A DNA stretch of 50,048 nt, from the NCBI RefSeq assembly GCF_010015475.1, contig NZ_SSNI01000043.1:1-50048 (forward strand), given 5' to 3'. This document shows positions 23,877-33,129 of this stretch, in pieces; positions within the stretch are counted from its first letter, which is position 1; every line of letters starts with the position of its first letter. The notes under the pieces were generated by a model, which saw only the letters and a list, made by a program, of their open reading frames with translations, had not been told where the DNA came from and searched no databases. Source of the DNA: Pontibacter pamirensis. GTDB lineage: Bacteria; Bacteroidota; Bacteroidia; Cytophagales; Hymenobacteraceae. A program made the position numbers and the translations under genes.

Positions 23877-24215
23877 TTAGAAGTAGTTTGTAATGGACTC
23901 AAAGTAGTAACTACCTTCAGCAAGCAACGCCACCATGAGCCATACTATGAGCGCTAACGGAATCATAATAGTCCATATCAGCGCTTTTGTCTCGTGCTTC
24001 AGGTGCATGAATTCCGCTACGATATAGAAAGCTTTAAAAAGTGTCAGAATGATGAAGATAACGTTACGGGCAGTACCTGCTTCCATAAAGAAAGCGAATA
24101 CGAACTCAAGCGCCGTGATTGCTACTAGGATGAAAAACGTTTTCCAAATACCTCTGGTCTGTGGCTCAGGAATATCACCAGTATGGTGCATGTCGTTGTC
24201 AGAATGATGTGCCAT
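23877..24215 (-). CDS. Cytochrome c oxidase subunit IV-like membrane protein
   Basis: 112 residues from ATG 24215; a TTG at 24224 would add three residues. The soluble N-terminus is rich in His, Asp and Asn (MAHHSDNDMHH). Three TM segments follow, the usual topology of the prokaryotic oxidase subunit IV (COX4_pro/caa3 subunit IV group). MHLKHETKALIW between TM2 and TM3 is the recognisable family stretch. It sits between subunit III and SCO1, as expected for a small structural subunit of the aa3 oxidase. Its N-terminal His residues could bind metal, but this is speculative. Confidence 0.85.
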   Translation of the reverse strand: MAHHSDNDMHHTGDIPEPQTRGIWKTFFILVAITALEFVFAFFMEAGTARNVIFIILTLFKAFYIVAEFMHLKHETKALIWTIMIPLALIVWLMVALLAEGSYYFESITNYF

Positions 24216-24299
24216 ATGATTCAAGTTTCTTTAGTTCTACATTTAATTGCTCTTATATAATTATACTAAAGCAACCGCTGTAAGTTTTTTCCTTTTTAA

Positions 24300-25049
24300 T
24301 TAGATAAGGTAGAAGAATGTGAACACGAATACCCACACCAGGTCCACAAAGTGCCAGTAAAGGCCTACTTTTTCCACCATCTCATAGTGCCCGCGCTTAT
24401 GATATACACCATTTACTGTGTTGATAAAAATCATAATCAGCAGCACAACCCCTGAAAACACGTGTGTACCATGAAAACCTGTAATAAAGAAGAACAGATC
24501 GGCAAACAAGGGAGGCCCGTATTGGTTTACCGTCAGGTTAGCACCAAAAATACGTGAACCATCAGCTAAAAGCATACCTTCTTCATCACCTGTAATAAAG
24601 TGCGCCCACTCCCACGCCTGGCAACCTAAGAAAGTAGCACCAAACAGGATGGTCCACAGCAACCACTTCTGAACATCGTTTTTGTCCATTCTATGTCCTG
24701 CCTCTACCGCTAATACCATGGTTACGGAACTTAAAATGAGTATCATGGTCATTAAGGCCACGAAGGCAAGCGGAAGATCCATGCCATGCAAACCAGGGAA
24801 CGCATTGTACACTTTTTCTGGTATCGGCCACCACTGTTGAGAGAAGGCAAAAGCCTCAGGCTCTCCGTTGTAAGGCAAGTGCGTGTGGCGGGATAAACCG
24901 TAGACAATGAGAAAAGCTCCAAAGGTGAACGCATCAGAGAGCAGGAAAAACCACATCATGAGTTTACCATAGCTCGCCTTCAAGGGCTCGTTACCACCGT
25001 CCCATGTACCTGAATTTGGTTTTTCCAGCGTAGTTGAAGTAGAAGACAT
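24300..25049 (-). CDS. ctaE: Cytochrome c oxidase subunit III (long form)
   Basis: 249 residues, five apparent TM segments in the CoxIII fold. WFFLLSDAFTFGAFLIVYG and GFHGTHVFSG are recognisable subunit III segments, and VGLYWHFVDLVWVFVFTFFYL is the hallmark C-terminus. Subunit III stabilises the catalytic core and proton uptake. A long loop between TM1 and TM2 (about 52-92) carries WWPIPEKVYNAFPGLHG, unlike the shorter neighbouring homologue. Start ATG 25049, 22 bp after the other subunit III gene. Both copies seem intact. Confidence 0.93.
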   Translation of the reverse strand: MSSTSTTLEKPNSGTWDGGNEPLKASYGKLMMWFFLLSDAFTFGAFLIVYGLSRHTHLPYNGEPEAFAFSQQWWPIPEKVYNAFPGLHGMDLPLAFVALMTMILILSSVTMVLAVEAGHRMDKNDVQKWLLWTILFGATFLGCQAWEWAHFITGDEEGMLLADGSRIFGANLTVNQYGPPLFADLFFFITGFHGTHVFSGVVLLIMIFINTVNGVYHKRGHYEMVEKVGLYWHFVDLVWVFVFTFFYLI

Positions 25050-25071
25050 AGTTTATTATTGAAAAACGTGT

Positions 25072-25656
25072 TTAGTGATTTACTCTTAAGAATATATACA
25101 AATATAGCCAAAGTCCTCCTAAAAAGTGCCAGTAGGTGGTGCACAATTGTATGCGGAGCATATTTTTAGAGTGCACTTTGTACTTTAAACTGCTGAAGAA
25201 CGTGATAGCCACGAATATTAGCCCTGTAATCAGGTGAAATCCATGTACGCCTGTTAGCACATACAGAAACGAACCGGCAGGGTTACTTCCTGTTCCTCCA
25301 AAGTATATATTATTCTGCACCAGGTCAGCCCATCCATTCCACTGCCCTATCAGGAAAGCAATTCCTAAAATCAGGGTACCCAGTAACATGAACTTAAGCT
25401 GCTTCAGGTTGTTTTTCTTAGCTGCATTAAGTGCCATTTGCATGGTAATGCTGCTAAGCACGATGATGATTGTGTTTATAAGAAGTATGTTGGGCAGGTC
25501 AAATTCCAGCCAGTTTCCTTCTTCCCGTCTTACGATGTATGCGCTTGTAAAAGCTGCAAACATCATGATAATACTAATAATAATCAACCACAGGGAGAAT
25601 TTTAATGGGTGCACCCTTGTCGTGGTGTTAGTTTTTTTTATCTGCTCGTTAGCCAT
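25072..25656 (-). CDS. Cytochrome c oxidase subunit III (short form)
   Basis: A 194-residue, five-TM member of the same heme-copper oxidase subunit III family. LTGVHGFHLITGLIFV and CTTYWHFLGGLWLYLYIFL match the GxHGxHV and YWHFVDxxW signatures. The Asp of YWHFVD, present in the long form, is replaced by Leu-Gly (YWHFLGG), so this copy may have a different structural role. It lies 11 bp after heme O synthase. Tandem subunit III genes of unequal length are familiar from Bacteroidota oxidase loci, and the two may form one enzyme together. Confidence 0.92.
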   Translation of the reverse strand: MANEQIKKTNTTTRVHPLKFSLWLIIISIIMMFAAFTSAYIVRREEGNWLEFDLPNILLINTIIIVLSSITMQMALNAAKKNNLKQLKFMLLGTLILGIAFLIGQWNGWADLVQNNIYFGGTGSNPAGSFLYVLTGVHGFHLITGLIFVAITFFSSLKYKVHSKNMLRIQLCTTYWHFLGGLWLYLYIFLRVNH

Positions 25657-25667
25657 GGCTACCCCTC

Positions 25668-26564
25668 TTATAACTTATCTAATACAAACGCTATCTGCAC
25701 AATAGGCAGATACAGAAAAGACCCAAACATGATGCTCATGGCTGCCTTTTTAGAGCAGGTCCGCATCAGGTAAAATGTTTGGGCCAGAAACAGCACGCCA
25801 CACACCACCGCTATCATCGCTGATGTAACACCTGTCATACCGAACTGCAAAGGCAGCAGGCTTAACGGGATCAGCATCAGGGTATATATCATGATTTGTA
25901 TGGCTGTTTTGAGGTTCTTGCCTCCTTCCATAGGAAGCATCTTGAACCCAGCCTTCTTGTAGTCGTCGTCCAGCACCCAGGCTATTGCCCAGAAATGCGG
26001 AAACTGCCAAATAAACTGAATACCGAAAAGTATCCATGCCTCGGCACTTAAAACACCTGTAGCCGCTACCCAACCAATAAGTGGTGGCATGCCTCCCGGT
26101 ATAGCACCTACAAACACACATATAGGGCTGACACGCTTCAGGGGTGTATACACAAAACCGTAAAGGACAAGAGACAGTAGCGAAAGCGCTGCTGCCAGCC
26201 AGTTAAAATAGAAACCAAGGAGGGTTAAGCCCGCAACACCAAGCAACACACAGAAAATAATAGCCTCTGTTACCGACACCTCTCCTGTTGGCAAGGGTCT
26301 TTTGGCTGTTCGCTTCATGTGCTTATCCAGGTCCTTCTCAATTACCTGATTAATAATGTTGGCAGATCCTGTTACCAGCAAACCTCCTAACATAACCAGG
26401 GCGATACTAAGGTAATGCGCTCCTGGGTAACCTAATATAAAACCAATAGCACTGGAAAAAGCCACAGTAAAGCTTAATCTGAACTTCAAGAGTTTAAAAT
26501 ACGCTTTTGCTTTTTGTGCCATAGACGACGCAGGCAGTAACGACGAAGTTTGCTGAACTAACAT
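25668..26564 (-). CDS. ctaB: Protoheme IX farnesyltransferase (heme O synthase)
   Basis: A 298-residue UbiA-family membrane prenyltransferase with about nine TM segments. It adds a farnesyl group to heme B to give heme O. The first Asp-rich motif is NIINQVIEKDLDKHMKRTAKRPLP, cut here into NQVIEKDLD and KRTAKRPLP (about residues 70-95); the second is in AWVLDDDYKKAGFKMLP (about 190-205). Its start codon shares TAATG with the stop of the heme A synthase gene, so the two heme-modifying enzymes are translationally coupled and serve the heme a/a3 needs of the oxidase encoded upstream. Confidence 0.95.
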   Translation of the reverse strand: MLVQQTSSLLPASSMAQKAKAYFKLLKFRLSFTVAFSSAIGFILGYPGAHYLSIALVMLGGLLVTGSANIINQVIEKDLDKHMKRTAKRPLPTGEVSVTEAIIFCVLLGVAGLTLLGFYFNWLAAALSLLSLVLYGFVYTPLKRVSPICVFVGAIPGGMPPLIGWVAATGVLSAEAWILFGIQFIWQFPHFWAIAWVLDDDYKKAGFKMLPMEGGKNLKTAIQIMIYTLMLIPLSLLPLQFGMTGVTSAMIAVVCGVLFLAQTFYLMRTCSKKAAMSIMFGSFLYLPIVQIAFVLDKL

Positions 26565-27640
26565 TATCGATGAACTACTACTGACTTTTTTATAGCCTCA
26601 CGAGAGGCATAATGATAAACTATCAATAACTGAAACTGCAGGCCAAACAGCAAGGCAGCAAAGGTTAAGTGCAGCGGTTGTAGCACCGGCGGTATAGCAA
26701 AATAAGTCAAACCTATCCCAAGCACTATTTCTAAAGCCACTATTGCCAGCATAAAGTGAGTCATTTTAGTAATGGCTCTGTCTTTTAGACCGTAAAGCAG
26801 GAATGCAACGTATAGGTGCAGGGCCAGCACCAGAATAGAAAAGGATCGGTGTATATAAAAATTAATTCCAAGCTCTTCAACCCATTGCTCCCTGTTTGCA
26901 TCCCCTAACACAGACGCTACAATGTCTATTTCTTCCCGTACCTGTGTGCCCAGTAGTATCTGCCCGAAGGTAATCAAACCCAGCAACCACAAAAGCCCGT
27001 TTATCTTTGGAGAATAGACAAAGTGACTGTCAAAATCATCTTTTTGCGCCCGCGCAACAGCATATTGCAACATCGCTACCAACACCAGGGCCAGTGCCAT
27101 GTGTACTGTTACTGTAATTGGCAATAGGTTAGTAGAGACAACAATAGAACCTAACCAACCCTGCACCCCCACCAGCACAAAACTTCCAAGCGCTAAATAA
27201 AAAACTGCTTTGTCACGCTTGAGGTAGGGTACAGCATACACAACTGTTAGAAAAATAAAAATACCTATCAGTACACCTACTAAGCGATTCACGTACTCGA
27301 TCCAGGTCTTGGTTGCATTGAACTCTGTTTCGATGTACTGACTTGGGTGGGAGAAGATAGAGGCGGCCATTTGTTCGAAACCAAGTTGGTCTAAACTAGC
27401 AGCTAACTTCTCGTTTTTCTCTATTCGCTTCTGTTTGTATACCTCCAGGTAATCTTCTGGTAATTGGCTGACATCAGTCGGAGGAACCCAACTGCCGAAA
27501 CACTTCGGCCAGTCTGGGCAACCCATTCCGGAACCTGTGCTTCGAACGATTCCTCCGACTAATATCAGGAAGTAGACAGCAAAGACTGTTACTAAGCCAA
27601 TATTTCTAAATCTTGTACTGTAAAATGACTTTTTAGCCAT
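26564..27640 (-). CDS. ctaA: Heme A synthase (COX15/CtaA family)
   Basis: A 358-residue membrane enzyme oxidising the C8 methyl of heme O to a formyl group. About eight TM segments in two four-helix halves. Candidate heme-ligand histidines are in VTVHMALALVLVA, NFYIHRSFSILVLALH and LQPLHLTFAALLFG. The first half carries GGIVRSTGSGMGCPDWPKCFG, written here as GGIVRSTGSGMGC and DWPKCFG, the COX15 signature with a Cys pair. Length is typical of the Bacteroidota type. It follows cox1 by 8 bp and overlaps ctaB. Confidence 0.95.
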   Translation of the reverse strand: MAKKSFYSTRFRNIGLVTVFAVYFLILVGGIVRSTGSGMGCPDWPKCFGSWVPPTDVSQLPEDYLEVYKQKRIEKNEKLAASLDQLGFEQMAASIFSHPSQYIETEFNATKTWIEYVNRLVGVLIGIFIFLTVVYAVPYLKRDKAVFYLALGSFVLVGVQGWLGSIVVSTNLLPITVTVHMALALVLVAMLQYAVARAQKDDFDSHFVYSPKINGLLWLLGLITFGQILLGTQVREEIDIVASVLGDANREQWVEELGINFYIHRSFSILVLALHLYVAFLLYGLKDRAITKMTHFMLAIVALEIVLGIGLTYFAIPPVLQPLHLTFAALLFGLQFQLLIVYHYASREAIKKSVVVHR

Positions 27641-27648
27641 TAATAAAT

Positions 27649-29475
27649 TTATTCAAAATCTCGCTCCTGCGGCAGGTTTGATGACTGCGTTTGAGAGAAA
27701 GGTATGTTTTGAGGAATATAGTCTTCAACAGAACCCGGCTTGCTATAGTCGTAAGGCCATCTGTAAACAGCAGGAATCTCTCCTGGCCAGTTACCATGCC
27801 CTGGCAACACTGGTGTTGTCCACTCCAGCGTATTAGAGTGCCATGGGTTAGAAGTAGACTTACGTCCACGGAAAATGCTGTACACAAAGTTGAACAGGAA
27901 GATGAACTGTGCAGTAAATCCAAGTATGGCAGAGATACTGATAAACGTGTTCATATCCGAGAAGCCATTGAAAACTTCGAAACCTGTCCAGGCGTAATAT
28001 CTTCTTGGGAAGCCGGCGATACCAATGTAGTGCATCGGCATGAACACCAGGTAAACAGATACAAATGTTAACCAGAAGTGAACGTAGCCAAGCTTCTCAT
28101 CCATCAGGCGACCAAACATCTTAGGGAACCAATGGTAAACACCTGCAAACATACCAAAGAAGGCAGCTGCACCCATTACCAGGTGGAAGTGAGCCACTAC
28201 GAAGTAAGTATCGTGCAACTGAATATCCAGAGCAGAGTTACCAAGAATAATACCTGTCAGACCTCCTGAAATAAACAGAGACACAAAGCCGATAGCAAAC
28301 ATCATGGCTGTTGTAAAGCGAATGTTACCTCGCCAGAGCGTTGCCAGCCAGTTAAACACTTTTACAGCTGAAGGTACTGCAATAATAAGCGTCAGGAACA
28401 TGAAGACTGAACCCAGGAAAGGGTTCATACCCGTTACAAACATATGGTGCGCCCATACCACAAATGATAAGAGGGAGATACCAATTAGGGAGCCAATCAT
28501 CGCTCTGTAACCGAAAATTGGCTTGCGTGCGTTTGTCGTAATAACTTCTGACACGATACCAAAAGCCGGCATAATTACAATGTATACCTCCGGGTGACCC
28601 AAGAACCAGAACAAGTGCTGGAAAAGAATTGGGCTACCACCTGTGTTCGAAAGTGCCTCACCTGCGATGTAGATATCAGACAGGAAAAAGCTTGTTCCGA
28701 AGCTTCTGTCAAATATTAAAAGAAGTGCAGCTGAGAAAAGAACTGGAAAGGCTAGCACCCCTAAAATAGCTGTAAGGAAGAAGGCCCAGATAGTAAGGGG
28801 AAGCTTAGTCATAGACATCCCTTTTGTCCTAAGGTTAATGACAGTTGTGATGTAGTTGATACCGCCTAACAACTGCGACACAATGAAAAGTGCCATGCTA
28901 ATCAACCAGAAGGTCATCCCGCTCATAGAGCCTAACATGGCCTGTGGCAAAGCGCTCAATGGAGGATAAACCGTCCACCCACCGGAAGCTGGGCCTGTCT
29001 CCAGGAACAGCGAAATGAAAAGGATAACACTCGCAAGGAAAAATATCCAGTACGACAGCATGTTCATGAAACCAGATGCCATGTCGCGGGCGCCTACCTG
29101 CAGTGGAATCAGGAAGTTACTGAAGGTACCACTCAATCCTGCTGTTAATACAAAGAACACCATGATGGTACCATGCATGGTTACTAAAGCCAGGTAGAAC
29201 TCCGGATTCAGCTTACCATTTTCAACCCAACCGCCCAGGATTGGCTCCAGGAAAGTGAAGGTAGCTTCCGGCCAGCCAAGCTGTAATCGAAAGAGAATCG
29301 ATAGGAAACCACCTATAAAAGCCCAGAAAATACCTGAAAAAAGGTACTGCTTGGCAATTATTTTATGGTCCTGGCTAAAGATATACTTCTCAAAGAAGTT
29401 TTGGTCAAGATGGTGATCATGCTCCTCATGCGCATGATCGATATCGTGGTTGATTGAAATATCTGTACTCGACAT
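27649..29475 (-). CDS. ctaD: Cytochrome c oxidase subunit I (aa3 type)
   Basis: The catalytic subunit, 608 residues from ATG 29475 (a TTG at 29481 would add two). Twelve TM segments carry heme a, heme a3 and CuB. HLFWFLGHPEVY contains a CuB His, the cross-linked Tyr and the proton-loading Glu of A1-type enzymes; VVWAHHMFVTGMNP gives the other CuB His pair; and HDTYFVVAHFHLVMG supplies the heme a3 and heme a ligands. AVPSAVKVFNW retains the K-channel Lys and VGARDMASG lies at the D-channel entrance. The His/Asp-rich N-terminus (HDIDHAHEEHDHH) is unusual and could bind metal. It follows cox2 directly in the act-cox operon. Confidence 0.97.
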   Translation of the reverse strand: MSSTDISINHDIDHAHEEHDHHLDQNFFEKYIFSQDHKIIAKQYLFSGIFWAFIGGFLSILFRLQLGWPEATFTFLEPILGGWVENGKLNPEFYLALVTMHGTIMVFFVLTAGLSGTFSNFLIPLQVGARDMASGFMNMLSYWIFFLASVILFISLFLETGPASGGWTVYPPLSALPQAMLGSMSGMTFWLISMALFIVSQLLGGINYITTVINLRTKGMSMTKLPLTIWAFFLTAILGVLAFPVLFSAALLLIFDRSFGTSFFLSDIYIAGEALSNTGGSPILFQHLFWFLGHPEVYIVIMPAFGIVSEVITTNARKPIFGYRAMIGSLIGISLLSFVVWAHHMFVTGMNPFLGSVFMFLTLIIAVPSAVKVFNWLATLWRGNIRFTTAMMFAIGFVSLFISGGLTGIILGNSALDIQLHDTYFVVAHFHLVMGAAAFFGMFAGVYHWFPKMFGRLMDEKLGYVHFWLTFVSVYLVFMPMHYIGIAGFPRRYYAWTGFEVFNGFSDMNTFISISAILGFTAQFIFLFNFVYSIFRGRKSTSNPWHSNTLEWTTPVLPGHGNWPGEIPAVYRWPYDYSKPGSVEDYIPQNIPFSQTQSSNLPQERDFE

Positions 29476-29494
29476 AGTCAAAAGTATTTAAATG

Positions 29495-30571
29495 CTACAA
29501 CTCTGTTTTTACTTCTTCTGCTTTCTCTTCAGTTTTGCTCCCGAGCACAATTTGTTTGGGCGACTCTGTCTGGAACTTAACCAACAGGTCTGGGTTCTGC
29601 TCAATGAAAGGTTTGTTTGCTGGCAGAGCTAACCACTCTTCATATTCCTCCTCCTCATCTACTACAAGTACAAAGCGCATGGCAAAGTGGCCACGTCCGC
29701 AAACTTCTGTACAGGCAAGTTCATAATTAAAATCAGGGTTACCCGTTTCATTCCGCATTTCTTGGGTGCTCTTGGTAGGCACAAACCAGAACTTAGTAGG
29801 CATACCAGGCACTGCATCCATCTTCACGCGGAAGTGAGGCAGGAACACACTGTGAATTACGTCTCTTGATCGGATTTTCAACAGCACTGGCTTGCCCTTC
29901 GGCACGTGAATTTCACGTGGAATAAAGTCGTCCAGTGCGTTTCTGTCTGAGAAATCAATACCAAATTCATTTGTCGCAGTAATCAGCGTAGTTTTTGCCA
30001 CACCTAATTCGCCATCAGGGCCCGGGTAACGCACCATCCAGTTAAACTGTTTCCCCATCACTTCCACCACAACAGACTCTTCAGGGGCAGCACTGGTAAT
30101 CTTGGTCCAGGTTTTCCAGCCTCCGAATACAAGCAGCGCCATCACGATAGCAGGAATCATGGTCCAGATAATCTCGATTTTGTTGTTATGCGGGTAGTAA
30201 TAAGCACGTTTGTTATCCTGGTGCTGATACTTATAAGAGTAGATGAACAGCAGAATCTGCGTAAGGACAAACACGATACCGATGACAATCATGGTTGTCC
30301 AGAACAGGCTGTCCGTCCAGTCTCCATGCACAGAGGCAAGCGGTAGAATCATATCATCCCATGAATCGATGAAAGACCAGGCAAAAGCGGCTCCCCCACC
30401 AAAAAGGAAAAGCAGGAGCAACGCACCGTTCACACGGTTACTGGTTTTAGTAGTACCTGCAGCTCGTTCCGATGAACCTCTGAAAATAGAGGCCAGCGTC
30501 CCTATCCTGAAAAGGAGAAACAGGATGACTAATAAAAGAACTATGGATAAAACTATGGCGATTGTAATCAT
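29495..30571 (-). CDS. ctaC: Cytochrome c oxidase subunit II (CuA)
   Basis: 358 residues with three TM segments (an extra N-terminal one plus the normal hairpin) and a periplasmic cupredoxin domain. The CuA ligands are His in RDVIHSVFLPHF and the CTEVCGRGHFAM motif (C-x3-C-x3-H-x2-M), where electrons from the cytochrome c domain enter. No CxxCH is present, so this is aa3, not caa3: the electron donor must be a separate cytochrome, probably a domain of ActA or ActE. An acidic Glu/Lys-rich tail ends the protein. It lies 27 bp after actF. Confidence 0.96.
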   Translation of the reverse strand: MITIAIVLSIVLLLVILFLLFRIGTLASIFRGSSERAAGTTKTSNRVNGALLLLFLFGGGAAFAWSFIDSWDDMILPLASVHGDWTDSLFWTTMIVIGIVFVLTQILLFIYSYKYQHQDNKRAYYYPHNNKIEIIWTMIPAIVMALLVFGGWKTWTKITSAAPEESVVVEVMGKQFNWMVRYPGPDGELGVAKTTLITATNEFGIDFSDRNALDDFIPREIHVPKGKPVLLKIRSRDVIHSVFLPHFRVKMDAVPGMPTKFWFVPTKSTQEMRNETGNPDFNYELACTEVCGRGHFAMRFVLVVDEEEEYEEWLALPANKPFIEQNPDLLVKFQTESPKQIVLGSKTEEKAEEVKTEL

Positions 30572-30598
30572 TATAGAACGCTTTTAGTATAATCTCTT

Positions 30599-31873
30599 CT
30601 AAACATGATGATGAACACTCTCCTCCACAAACGGATGGTTCAAAGGAACCAGAGAAGCCTTCGTTAACCCTTTTGTAAATGCCAGCAGGAAAACCCCCAG
30701 GAAAACCAGTGCTGTACCTATTTCAATGAAACCGATACCTGCTCCTTCACGCATTGTTCCTGGCATCATCATCAGGTAAAAATCAAGCCAATGACCAACA
30801 AGAATGGCGATAGTAACTAGTTTCAACATGATCATCTGGCGCTTCGCATCTCTCGTCATGAGAACAAGGAAGGGGAACACAAAGTTTATAATTAAGTTGG
30901 TAAAAAAGATCCATTTGTAGTGACCTCCGTTACCGCCTAATCTTTCAAGATAGTAGATAGATTCTTCCGGAATATTCGCATACCAAATCAGCATGAACTG
31001 CGAAAACCAGATGTATGTCCAGAAGATAGAGAAAGCGAATACAAACTTACCTAAATCGTGCAGGTGATTAGAATTAACCATTCTCAGGTATCCATTCTGT
31101 TTCAAAATAATGACAGTGAGCGTGATGGCTGCAAGACCGGACACCCACCAGCTGGCGAATACATACCAGCCGAACATGGTAGAGAACCAGTGTGTGTCGA
31201 TTGACAATACCCAGTCCCAGGCTGATGTAGAAGAAGTGATACCAAATACCACCAGGAACATGGCCGAGATGCGGATGCTCTTGTGGTAATAAGAAGTGCC
31301 ACCGTACAGGTCTTCATTAACTGATTCTCTTCTCAACCACATGAAAAAGAAAATCCAAAGGGCGAAGTAAACCACCATGCGAATCAGGAAAAACGCGGTA
31401 TTCAGGTATCCTGACTTACCCGCAATGATTGGGTCATAACGCGGGTCATTTATATCGTATAGGTATTCGTGTGTCCAATGGAAAATATCATGGGAGCCGA
31501 AAAGATAAATAAGCAGCATCAACACCCCTCCGATAGGAAGGTAATAGCTGAGTGCTTCCGGAATACGCTTGATGAGTACAGACCATCCCGCATAGGCCAC
31601 ATATTGTACCGCAACGAAAAATGTTCCTATTAATGCGATGCCTGTGAAGTAAACATTGTTCATCCACAGGTTGATAAACAAACGCTTTGTCCAGGAAACT
31701 GCTTCATGCCCACCTGCAGCAGCGGCCTCATGACCTGCTTCTGCACCATGCTCAGCTCCTCCGCCTGCAGCACCAAAGATGATACCTGCTATAAGTAAAA
31801 CTATACCTACAGCTATCATTATGAAAAACTTGTTATTTGTTTTCCTGCTAATGATGAGTCTTTCTTCTGTCAT
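30599..31873 (-). CDS. actF: Alternative complex III subunit ActF
   Basis: A 424-residue integral membrane protein with about ten TM segments, related to the NrfD/ActC fold. It is a membrane subunit of the quinol:cytochrome c oxidoreductase. Supporting sequence: YVAYAGWSVLIKRIPEALSYYLP, split here as YVAYAGWSVLIKR and PEALSYYLPIGG, and FSQFMLIWYANIPEESIYY, typical of the annotated quinol:cytochrome c oxidoreductase subunit. An N-terminal Gly/Ala/His-rich loop (AAGGGAEHGAEAGHE) precedes TM2. It follows actE and precedes cox2, the order expected for ACIII-oxidase loci. Confidence 0.92.
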   Translation of the reverse strand: MTEERLIISRKTNNKFFIMIAVGIVLLIAGIIFGAAGGGAEHGAEAGHEAAAAGGHEAVSWTKRLFINLWMNNVYFTGIALIGTFFVAVQYVAYAGWSVLIKRIPEALSYYLPIGGVLMLLIYLFGSHDIFHWTHEYLYDINDPRYDPIIAGKSGYLNTAFFLIRMVVYFALWIFFFMWLRRESVNEDLYGGTSYYHKSIRISAMFLVVFGITSSTSAWDWVLSIDTHWFSTMFGWYVFASWWVSGLAAITLTVIILKQNGYLRMVNSNHLHDLGKFVFAFSIFWTYIWFSQFMLIWYANIPEESIYYLERLGGNGGHYKWIFFTNLIINFVFPFLVLMTRDAKRQMIMLKLVTIAILVGHWLDFYLMMMPGTMREGAGIGFIEIGTALVFLGVFLLAFTKGLTKASLVPLNHPFVEESVHHHV

Positions 31874-31912
31874 TATCTAAAATATTATGCCTAAGACTTA
31901 GTTTTGAGGAGT

Positions 31913-32605
31913 TTAATTAGCCGGGATATCTTCAGTTGTCCCGGTTACCGGATCATCTGTGATAGCCTCGCCACCAGCTTCATTTTCTGCTTCTTCGCCT
32001 GTGGTAACTGTAGCTCCTTCTCCTTGCTGTAACTGCTGCACATACATTACCACTTGCCAGCGCTCTGTCGGGTTCAGCTGTGATCCGTATGGCATCATAC
32101 GTCCTCTACCCTCTGCTATAACGTGGTAGATATGTCCCTCAGGAAGCTCAGCTACTCTACCAGCTTGGAAAGAAGGAACACCTTTGTACTTCACCCCTAC
32201 CAATCCCTGGCCATCGCCTTGCTCTCCATGACATGGGGAACAGAAACGAGAGTATAATACTTTCCCTCTTGCCAGGTGCTCTTCAGGAGCTATTAATCTA
32301 TCCTGCTGCACAAGAAGCGGGTTTGTCAGTTCTACACCCGCTACCTCAGCAGTGTCTGCTGACAGGTATAAGTTGTAGCCCTGCTTACCACGTGGTACTG
32401 TTCCTTTCGCCGGCTCCCGCATGTTCATACCACCCGGGTTAAACTTATTTTCCTTGATTTGAGAATAAGGTTCCAGGGGAACTGAATGATACATATCCGG
32501 TGCATACTCCAAACCTGGATTCTGCTCATCGCTGCAGGCAAACAGTATTGCAGACGAGAAAAGTACAGCAGAGGCTTTGAGACCTATATTTGTAAATCTT
32601 TTCAT
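31913..32605 (-). CDS. actE: Alternative complex III subunit ActE, monoheme cytochrome c lipoprotein
   Basis: 230 residues. The lipoprotein signal ends at LFAC (Cys at about residue 24) and one heme site, RFCSPCHGEQGDGQG, lies near residue 121, with the axial Met probably in GRMMPYGSQL. A low-complexity acidic C-terminus (TTGEEAENEAGGEA) may be a flexible tether. In ACIII this subunit passes electrons from the multiheme subunit to the oxidase. Its ATG overlaps the actD stop (TAATG), indicating coupling. Confidence 0.92.
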   Translation of the reverse strand: MKRFTNIGLKASAVLFSSAILFACSDEQNPGLEYAPDMYHSVPLEPYSQIKENKFNPGGMNMREPAKGTVPRGKQGYNLYLSADTAEVAGVELTNPLLVQQDRLIAPEEHLARGKVLYSRFCSPCHGEQGDGQGLVGVKYKGVPSFQAGRVAELPEGHIYHVIAEGRGRMMPYGSQLNPTERWQVVMYVQQLQQGEGATVTTGEEAENEAGGEAITDDPVTGTTEDIPAN

Positions 32606-33129
32606 TATTTTACTACCTCCTTCTCATTAACTTCCACTGCGCCATTTGTGCGAAGTAGCTTGTTTAAAGCTGAAAGATCAGTTTCACCATCCTTTACTTC
32701 GATAGCCATCACAAACTTATCGTCTGTAGAACGCTTGTCGAATACATTCACCCGCAAAGAGGGTTTCAGCCTGCTCACTATAAAGAAAGTTATCACCATC
32801 CCGAATGCAGCAAACAGTACTGTTAGCTCAAACGTTACTGGAATAAACGCCGGAAGTGCAATATGTGGCTTACCACCGATAATCATTGGCCAGTCAAATC
32901 CAAGCATCCAGATCTGCATCCAAAGTGCAAACGATGTTCCTGTTATACCGCAGAAAAAAGCTACAATAGGTAATCTTGAACGCTTTATGCCCAGTACATC
33001 ATCAATGCCGTGGACAGGATAAGGAGAAAATACATCGTATATATTAGTACCCGCAGCCCTGATATTCTCGATGGCGTGCAGCAGCACATCCTCATCATCA
33101 TATATACCTAGAACAAATTTCTTATTCAT
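32605..33129 (-). CDS. actD: Alternative complex III subunit ActD (DUF3341)
   Basis: A 174-residue membrane protein with two TM segments (about 60-80 and 95-120). The N-terminal soluble part begins VLGIYDDEDVLLHAI, and the block YDVFSPYPVHGIDDVLG is the DUF3341/ActD hallmark. ELTVLFAAFGMVITF is the second TM. It contacts ActC in the known complex architecture. It overlaps actC by 8 bp and actE by one base. Confidence 0.93.
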   Translation of the reverse strand: MNKKFVLGIYDDEDVLLHAIENIRAAGTNIYDVFSPYPVHGIDDVLGIKRSRLPIVAFFCGITGTSFALWMQIWMLGFDWPMIIGGKPHIALPAFIPVTFELTVLFAAFGMVITFFIVSRLKPSLRVNVFDKRSTDDKFVMAIEVKDGETDLSALNKLLRTNGAVEVNEKEVVK

